Source: Stappia taiwanensis
GTDB taxonomy: Bacteria > Pseudomonadota > Alphaproteobacteria > Rhizobiales > Stappiaceae
Assembly: GCF_014635285.1 (NCBI RefSeq)
Contig: NZ_BMCR01000002.1
Span: 620,001 to 684,000 of the forward strand
Length of the DNA: 64,000 bases
Direction of reading: 5' to 3'
Part shown: positions 59,344 through 64,000 of the stretch, piece after piece
How positions within the stretch are numbered: the first letter of the stretch is position 1
Layout of the letters: every line of letters begins with the position of its first letter
Notes under the pieces: model-generated
The model's input: the letters and a program-made list of their open reading frames with translations, nothing else
What the model was told of the DNA's origin: nothing
Databases searched by the model: none
Position numbers and translations under genes: made by a program

Positions 59344-61338
59344 TCAGACCGTTTCCGCCGGCAACGCCTCACCCCGCCGCCAGTTGGGCGCGTCCTCCAG
59401 GCACCGTTTCATCAGCTCCGGCAACTCCTCCACCGACACCGCCCGGCTGAACAGGAACCCTTGCGCGGTCCGGCATCCGGCCTTGCTGAGCAGGGTGAAT
59501 TGCTCCTGGGTTTCCACTCCCTCCACCAGCACCGCGATCCGAAGCTGACGCGCCAGCGACACAATCGCCTCGATGATCGACAGGCTGTGCAGGTCCGTGT
59601 CGAGCGACTTGACGAAACTGCGATCGATCTTCAACTCGTCCCACTCGAACTTGCGCAGGTACGAAAGGGCCGAATAGCCGGTGCCGAAGTCATCGAGCGC
59701 GATCGAAACGCCGATCTCGCGCAGCCGGCGCAGCGCCGAAACGGCCCGCTCGGTGTCGGTCATGACGACGCTTTCGGTCACTTCCAGCTTGAGCCGCGTG
59801 GCGGCGAGGCCGGTCTCGGACAGAACCGCGCGCACGGTCTCCACCATATCCTCGCGCACGAGCTGGGCGACCGACAGATTGACGGACACCGCCAGGCCAT
59901 CGCCGAGCCGCACCGCGTCGCGGCAGGCCGATTCCAGCACCGTCCGCCCCACTTCGATGATCCGGCCAGACGCCTCGGCGATGGGAATGAACTCAGCCGG
60001 CGAAATCCAGCCCAGATCCGCATGATGCCAGCGCGCCAGCGCCTCGATGCCGGTGGTCCGGCCGGTCTGCATCTCGATTTGCGGCTGGTAGTAGGGCCGG
60101 ATCTCCCCACGCACGAGCGCTGCGGGAAAGTCCGCCTCAATCTGCCTGCGGCGCATGATGGCCGCGCGCATGGACGGATCGTAGGTGTGCACCCGGCCCT
60201 TGCCCCGGGCCTTGGCATGCCCAAGAGCAAGATCCGCATCCCGCAGCAGCGCTTCGCGCGCATCCGGCCCGCATTCCTCGGCAAGCGCAAGACCGATGGT
60301 CGCATTCACGACCACATTGCCGCCAACGACCTCATGCGGCCTGCGCAGCACCGTAACCATTTGCTGCGCCTTGTCCATCGCCTCGGCCTGCCCGCCCTCA
60401 ACGGTCAGAAGCGCGATGAACTCGTCGCCGCCTACCCGCGAGACCAGATTGCCCTCGCCCCAGTCATCGACGATCCGCTGCAAGCGGCGCGCCACCGACA
60501 CCAGGAGATCATCGCCGGCCGCATGGCCGAGCATGTCGTTGACGGCCTTGAACCCATCCAGATCAATGGCAAGAACGGCGATCTGCCGTCCGTCCTGCGG
60601 CTGGCAGTCGGTCCGAGTGAGAACCTGGGTGAAGGCCAGCCGGTTCGGCAGGCCGGTCAGCGAATCGTGCTGAGCCAGGAACTCGAACTTGCGGGCGTTG
60701 TTCTGCGCCTCCTCATGGGCACGGCGGAGCGAGCGCGACTGGAAGGTGGTGAACACCAGAAGCGCCGCGCCGACGCCGATCAGCGCCTCGACCAGCGTGT
60801 TCTGCAGGTGCTGCTTTTCGCGCAGGGTCTCGCGAATCTCTTCGGCCTCGGCGAGATTGGCCATATGCGCCTGACCGCCGATCCGGTCCATGATGGCCAC
60901 CGCCTCATCCAGCGTTTCCTGGATTTCCGCCACGGCCTCGGGATCGGACAGGGTCTCGTATTCATCGTCCAGTTCGTAGATTTCGTCCTTCAGCCGGATC
61001 AGCACGGCGCGCCGGTCTTTGGCTTCATTGACGAATTCGCCGAACCCGCCGGAGGTCCAGGTCTCCAGCCGGCCGAGCAGGATCTGGTAGCTGAGCGTCG
61101 CCCCTTGCGCGTCGGCGGGCGAGCGGGTGACGATAAAGCGCGCCAGCCGCTCCCTGGCCTGCAGCACGTCGATCCGGCCGGTGAAGGCGGTCACGGCGAT
61201 ATCGTAGCGCATGGACCGCTCGACGGTCTCGCTCGACGTCGAGACCGTGTCCGAATGCACGACGATGGCGATGCCGAGCAGGCAGATGACACCGATCGCG
61301 ATATGGCGGAACCAGTCGATCATGCCCGTGCGCGACAT
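59344..61338 (-). CDS. GGDEF-EAL bifunctional c-di-GMP enzyme
   Basis: The 664-residue inner-membrane protein has a transmembrane helix (residues 10-28), a periplasmic helical sensor domain to about 182, a second helix (183-200), a GGDEF domain with RVGGDEF at 301-307 and an EAL domain with EAL at 432-434, plus NLSVAQL, EVTES, DDFGTGYSAL, KIDRSF and EGVET. All catalytic residues of both domains are intact; no RxxD inhibitory I-site precedes GGDEF. The start codon at 61338 has AGG nearby. It follows the small periplasmic protein by 25 bases, so that protein may feed its sensor domain. Net direction (synthesis or breakdown) is not predictable. Confidence 0.93.
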   Translation of the reverse strand: MSRTGMIDWFRHIAIGVICLLGIAIVVHSDTVSTSSETVERSMRYDIAVTAFTGRIDVLQARERLARFIVTRSPADAQGATLSYQILLGRLETWTSGGFGEFVNEAKDRRAVLIRLKDEIYELDDEYETLSDPEAVAEIQETLDEAVAIMDRIGGQAHMANLAEAEEIRETLREKQHLQNTLVEALIGVGAALLVFTTFQSRSLRRAHEEAQNNARKFEFLAQHDSLTGLPNRLAFTQVLTRTDCQPQDGRQIAVLAIDLDGFKAVNDMLGHAAGDDLLVSVARRLQRIVDDWGEGNLVSRVGGDEFIALLTVEGGQAEAMDKAQQMVTVLRRPHEVVGGNVVVNATIGLALAEECGPDAREALLRDADLALGHAKARGKGRVHTYDPSMRAAIMRRRQIEADFPAALVRGEIRPYYQPQIEMQTGRTTGIEALARWHHADLGWISPAEFIPIAEASGRIIEVGRTVLESACRDAVRLGDGLAVSVNLSVAQLVREDMVETVRAVLSETGLAATRLKLEVTESVVMTDTERAVSALRRLREIGVSIALDDFGTGYSALSYLRKFEWDELKIDRSFVKSLDTDLHSLSIIEAIVSLARQLRIAVLVEGVETQEQFTLLSKAGCRTAQGFLFSRAVSVEELPELMKRCLEDAPNWRRGEALPAETV

Positions 61339-61363
61339 GGGAGACCTGCGCGGACCGAAGCGC

Positions 61364-61891
61364 TCATTGCACGGTCATCCATCTGAGTTGCCAGATCGAG
61401 AGAGCGAGATAGGTCGCGCTCCTCAGCTCCGGATCGGAATCGAACGGGAAAATCACAAACAACGGCCCCTTGTCGCTGATCTCCATATACGCGCCATCGG
61501 CCTTGTAAGCGACGATTGGTTTATAACGCGCAAAGTCAAAGTCCCGATATTCCACATAGTAATTGTTGAGGGCCTTGGCGCTCACCAAATGGCCGCGCGC
61601 GCCGACGTGTTTCATCAGCGCCGCCAGCGGTACGCCCTCGAAGGTGACCGGTGCATCGTGCCACGGGGTCCAGGTGGTGAAGCTCTCCCGCTCCATGGCC
61701 TCCAGGTCATCCAGCGTAAACTGCCGGGGGCCCTCCCCAGCGATCTTTCCGTCGATGGTCAGAACCACGCCGTCGGCTCTTTGTCCAGCAGCAACACCGG
61801 ACGCACTCGCCAGACACAGCAACACCACCACCGCCGCAAGTGCACGCAAGCAATTTCCGGCCACGGCTTTCGCCCGGTCCCCTGGCCTCAT
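61364..61891 (-). CDS. Periplasmic SUOX-fold-like protein (partner of the GGDEF-EAL protein)
   Basis: The 175-residue protein has a signal peptide (residues 1-35, ending VAAG) and a small domain with LTIDGKIAGEGPRQFTLDDLEAM, TPWHDAPVTFEGVPLAALMKHVG and ATYLALSIWQLRW. It resembles the oxidoreductase molybdopterin-binding (SUOX-like) fold, but the mature protein has no cysteine, so it cannot bind Moco in the classic way. AAGGGGG precedes the ATG at 61891. It lies in tandem with the GGDEF-EAL gene (25 bp), suggesting a ligand-binding helper for that sensor. Family name and ligand are unknown. Confidence 0.8.
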   Translation of the reverse strand: MRPGDRAKAVAGNCLRALAAVVVLLCLASASGVAAGQRADGVVLTIDGKIAGEGPRQFTLDDLEAMERESFTTWTPWHDAPVTFEGVPLAALMKHVGARGHLVSAKALNNYYVEYRDFDFARYKPIVAYKADGAYMEISDKGPLFVIFPFDSDPELRSATYLALSIWQLRWMTVQ

Positions 61892-62055
61892 CGACAGTTC
61901 CCCCTTCCGATACCAGTGTGCAATGGGCCCTGTCTTACCGAAGAATATCGAGAAACCCTGAAGATTCTGCGCAGCCCGCCAAAAAAATCGGGCGCGCGCG
62001 GCGAAAACTTCCCTATCGGCACATCCGCAACACAATGGCCAGGTTGGCGATGGTT

Positions 62056-62769
62056 TCAGGCGCCGGTATCGGACCGGCTTCGCACCTTCTCAAAACACAC
62101 CACCGTGGCGGCGGACAGGGCCGTGCTGTAGGCAAAGCCCTCGGCGCAGAGGATCGAGAAGATCTCCAGAACTCCCTCCTGACCGATGGTCTGCGGATGC
62201 AGTTCCACCACGATCTTGCGCAAGCTGCCAAACCGCAGATGACGCAGCAGATCGAGCTCCGCCCCCTCGATATCGGCAATCAGCACGTTGACCGCGTGCT
62301 CCTTGATGAAGCGTGAGGCATCGAAGGTCTCCACCGAGACGATGGTATCCTCGGTGCGGCGGCGACGGTCGATCCCCGACTGCCAGAACTCCCGGTGCAC
62401 CACGAATTCAACCCGGCCCTCGCTCAGGGTCGCGGGATTGGCGACACAGGCGCCGTTGATGACCTCGACCCCCTCGACCCCGTTGTGCTGGTGGGTCCGG
62501 CGAATATGCGGGATCAGCCGGGCATCGGCCTCCACCGCCGCGTAGAACGCCGGGCGCACCGCGCGCATCACCCCGGCGGAGATGAAGCCGACACCGGCGC
62601 CAAGTTCCAGCACCCGATCAGTCGGCTTGACGAACCGGGTCGCCACGTTGAGTTCGCTGGTCTCGTAGCGGCCCTTCTCGATTTCCGAGACGATCCGGTC
62701 ATTGGCGACAAGCTGATCGACGCTCAGGTAGAGATCGCAAGTCCCGTGCTTGACCATCTCATGCGACAT
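62056..62769 (-). CDS. FkbM-family methyltransferase
   Basis: The 237-residue class I methyltransferase has the SAM motif VLELGAGVGFISAG at 53-66 and the FkbM-type VIADIEGAELDLLRHLRF near 165-182. These O-methylate sugars or other small acceptors. A very strong ribosome site AAGGGAGGTGGGCC precedes the ATG at 62769. It stands alone, 164 bp before the SUOX-like gene, and its target is not clear from context. Confidence 0.85.
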   Translation of the reverse strand: MSHEMVKHGTCDLYLSVDQLVANDRIVSEIEKGRYETSELNVATRFVKPTDRVLELGAGVGFISAGVMRAVRPAFYAAVEADARLIPHIRRTHQHNGVEGVEVINGACVANPATLSEGRVEFVVHREFWQSGIDRRRRTEDTIVSVETFDASRFIKEHAVNVLIADIEGAELDLLRHLRFGSLRKIVVELHPQTIGQEGVLEIFSILCAEGFAYSTALSAATVVCFEKVRSRSDTGA

Positions 62770-63048
62770 GGCCCACCTCCCTTGAGTGCAAAGGATGCCC
62801 TCCCGCCCGCCGTCCGGGGGAATGCCGCATCCTGCCCCCGGGTGATAGCCAACATGCCACGCAAGATGCAATCACAACATTTTCCGAACGGCGCCCCTAT
62901 CGCCTGGCGTGCAGTCGGGACGCGAAAAGAAACGCGCGTTTCGATGGGAGCGAAACTGAAAGATCGTGCCGCGCCGCTCCCCGATCGCCGCTGGCGCTTG
63001 CGTCCGGCAGGACGCCTTTGCCTGCGTCAATGGCAGGGCGACAGCGCG
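62770..63048. other. Intergenic region upstream of the FkbM gene
   Basis: About 280 bp between the FkbM gene and phnN on the same strand. I see no gene, no T-run terminator and no repeat; it presumably carries the FkbM promoter and the end of the phn transcript. Confidence 0.4.
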
Positions 63049-63660
63049 TCACGCCGTTCGCGGCAGAGGCTCCAGACCGGAAAACGCGGCAATTGCATCA
63101 ATGAAGCGCGGCACCGCAGCCTCAAGGCTGCCGCTGTTGTCGATCTCGCGGATCGGCGCAACGGGCGGCACCGGCGCGGCACGGGCCACCCGGGCGGCGA
63201 TCTCCTCAGCGCTTTCCCGTCCCCGCCCGGCCAGCCGGGCGGCCAGAACCTCCGGCCTTGCCGTCACCGACAGGATGGCCAGGTTCTCAAAGCACTCTGC
63301 CATTTCCGGCAAGGCCCGGCGCGAGCCGTTGACCACCGCAGGCCGTCCGGCGTCGAGATGCGCCCGCAAGGCGGCCGGCAAGCCATAGGCCAGCCCATGC
63401 GCCCGCCAGGCAAGACAAAAACCGCCACGCGCCAGCGTCGCCTCGAAGTCGGCGGCGCTCATCGGCAGGTGGTCTTCCGCATCCCCCGAGGCCGGGCGGG
63501 TGATCGCCCGGCGGACGAACAGCATCTCCGGCCGGCCGGCATAAGCCGCCCGGGCCGCCGCCAGCAGGCTATCCTTGCCGACGCCGCTCGGACCGACGAC
63601 GACGATCAGCGGTCCCGGCGCGCGGGCGTCAAGGGTTGCCATCTGCCCTGCCCCGCTCAC
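63049..63660 (-). CDS. phnN: Ribose 1,5-bisphosphokinase PhnN
   Basis: The 203-residue kinase has the P-loop GPSGVGKDS at residues 23-31 and the guanylate-kinase-like fold with RAITRPASGDAEDH (about 51-64) and VNGSRRALPE. It phosphorylates ribose 1,5-bisphosphate to PRPP in the C-P lyase pathway. The start overlaps the phnM stop by four bases (63657-63660). Length is normal. This is the downstream end of a phosphonate operon that extends beyond the window. Confidence 0.94.
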   Translation of the reverse strand: MSGAGQMATLDARAPGPLIVVVGPSGVGKDSLLAAARAAYAGRPEMLFVRRAITRPASGDAEDHLPMSAADFEATLARGGFCLAWRAHGLAYGLPAALRAHLDAGRPAVVNGSRRALPEMAECFENLAILSVTARPEVLAARLAGRGRESAEEIAARVARAAPVPPVAPIREIDNSGSLEAAVPRFIDAIAAFSGLEPLPRTA

Positions 63661-64000
63661 GCCACCCGCTCGCCCCGGCGCCAGACCCGGCGCACGATCG
63701 GAATGTGCTCTTCCACCCGTACCCGCACCAGATCGGCGTTCTTGCCGATGGCGATCTCGCCCCGGTCATCGAGACCGGCGGCGGCGGCCGGGTTGCGCGT
63801 CACCATGGCGACCGCCTGCGGCAGGCTGACCTCCTCCACCACATCGCCGAGAAAGAACGCCGCCTGGATCAGGCTGAAGGGAATGTAGTCGGAGGAGAGA
63901 ATGTCGAGCACGCCGGCGCCGGCCAGATCCCGCGCCGAGATATTGCCCGAATGTGACCCGCCCCGGACCACGTTCGGCGCGCCCATCAGCACCGCCATGC
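63657..64000 (-). CDS. phnM: PhnM, C-terminal part (truncated by window edge)
   Basis: The frame runs off the window end, so only the C-terminal part is present (about 114 residues: MGAPNVVRGGSHSGNISARDL, LDILSSDYIPFSLIQAAFFLG, KNADLVRVRVEEHIPIVRRVW). It is the amidohydrolase-type alpha-D-ribose 1-methylphosphonate 5-triphosphate diphosphatase. It is translationally coupled to phnN. Confidence 0.92.
   Translation of the reverse strand, partial: MAVLMGAPNVVRGGSHSGNISARDLAGAGVLDILSSDYIPFSLIQAAFFLGDVVEEVSLPQAVAMVTRNPAAAAGLDDRGEIAIGKNADLVRVRVEEHIPIVRRVWRRGERVA

Noticed and set aside
59203-59450. Plus-strand frame before the GGDEF-EAL gene
   Set aside because: It needs a non-ATG start, has AT-rich atypical codons and continues as an antisense shadow of the EAL region.
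1-64000. CRISPR arrays, tRNA/rRNA genes, insertion sequences, integrases
   Set aside because: I looked for regularly spaced repeats, cloverleaf and transposase/integrase proteins on both strands and found none I could support.

Overview
The window is GC-rich chromosomal DNA of an alphaproteobacterium, most likely Hyphomicrobiales (Rhizobiales sensu lato) outside the Rhizobiaceae. The grounds are a FlbD-type sigma-54 flagellar regulator, a SciP (DUF1153) CtrA-antagonist gene, a CtrA-type box, a Rhodobacter-type PmtA, an Omp19-like lipoprotein and many dense, overlapping short operons. I found no tRNA, rRNA, CRISPR array, prophage or insertion sequence. The taxonomic statement is inference from gene families only.

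Layout. 0-5.7 kb: housekeeping and stress genes (glutathionyl-hydroquinone reductase, Nudix hydrolase, metallophosphoesterase, YbaK-type tRNA editing protein, GNAT enzyme) and a small CtrA-box-preceded gene at the flagellar border. 5.7-17.1 kb: a minus-strand flagellar block, fliK-flgD, sciP, fliF-fliG-fliH-fliN-flbD-flhA, with a good sigma-54 promoter before fliK and terminators after flgD and sciP. 17.5-19.5 kb: mnmA and pmtA overlap and end in a strong terminator. 19.6-23.4 kb: a minus-strand trio of ATP-grasp enzyme, FemAB/GNAT-like transferase and polysaccharide flippase. 23.8-26.9 kb: fabI and a DUF3141 alpha/beta-hydrolase.

26.8-34.8 kb is the most unusual part: four tightly packed minus-strand genes (782, 328, 302 and 1237 codons) that I cannot assign to a known system. 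The last product combines beta-propeller-like repeats with a long amphipathic/hydrophobic helical region; the third looks like an alpha/alpha-toroid. An unusually AT-rich leader with a 19-bp palindrome lies upstream.

35.2-39.2 kb: a Mn/Zn/Fe ABC importer whose first permease carries a C-terminal DtxR-like extension, behind Mur/Fur-like palindromes. 39.4-45.5 kb: a DeoR-family regulator with two identical palindromic operators, a complete UgpBAEC-like sugar-phosphate importer and an SGNH hydrolase. 45.7-48.8 kb: an Omp19-like lipoprotein, an AraC regulator and a cation/proton antiporter. 48.9-59.1 kb: an oligopeptide/opine-type ABC importer next to carnitine-catabolism genes (carnitine dehydrogenase broken by a frameshift, two BKACE enzymes, a GlxA-type regulator) and a PLOD-like glycosyltransferase. 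59.3-62.8 kb: a GGDEF-EAL protein with a periplasmic partner, and an FkbM methyltransferase. 63.0-64.0 kb: phnN and the 3' part of phnM from a phosphonate operon that continues beyond the window.
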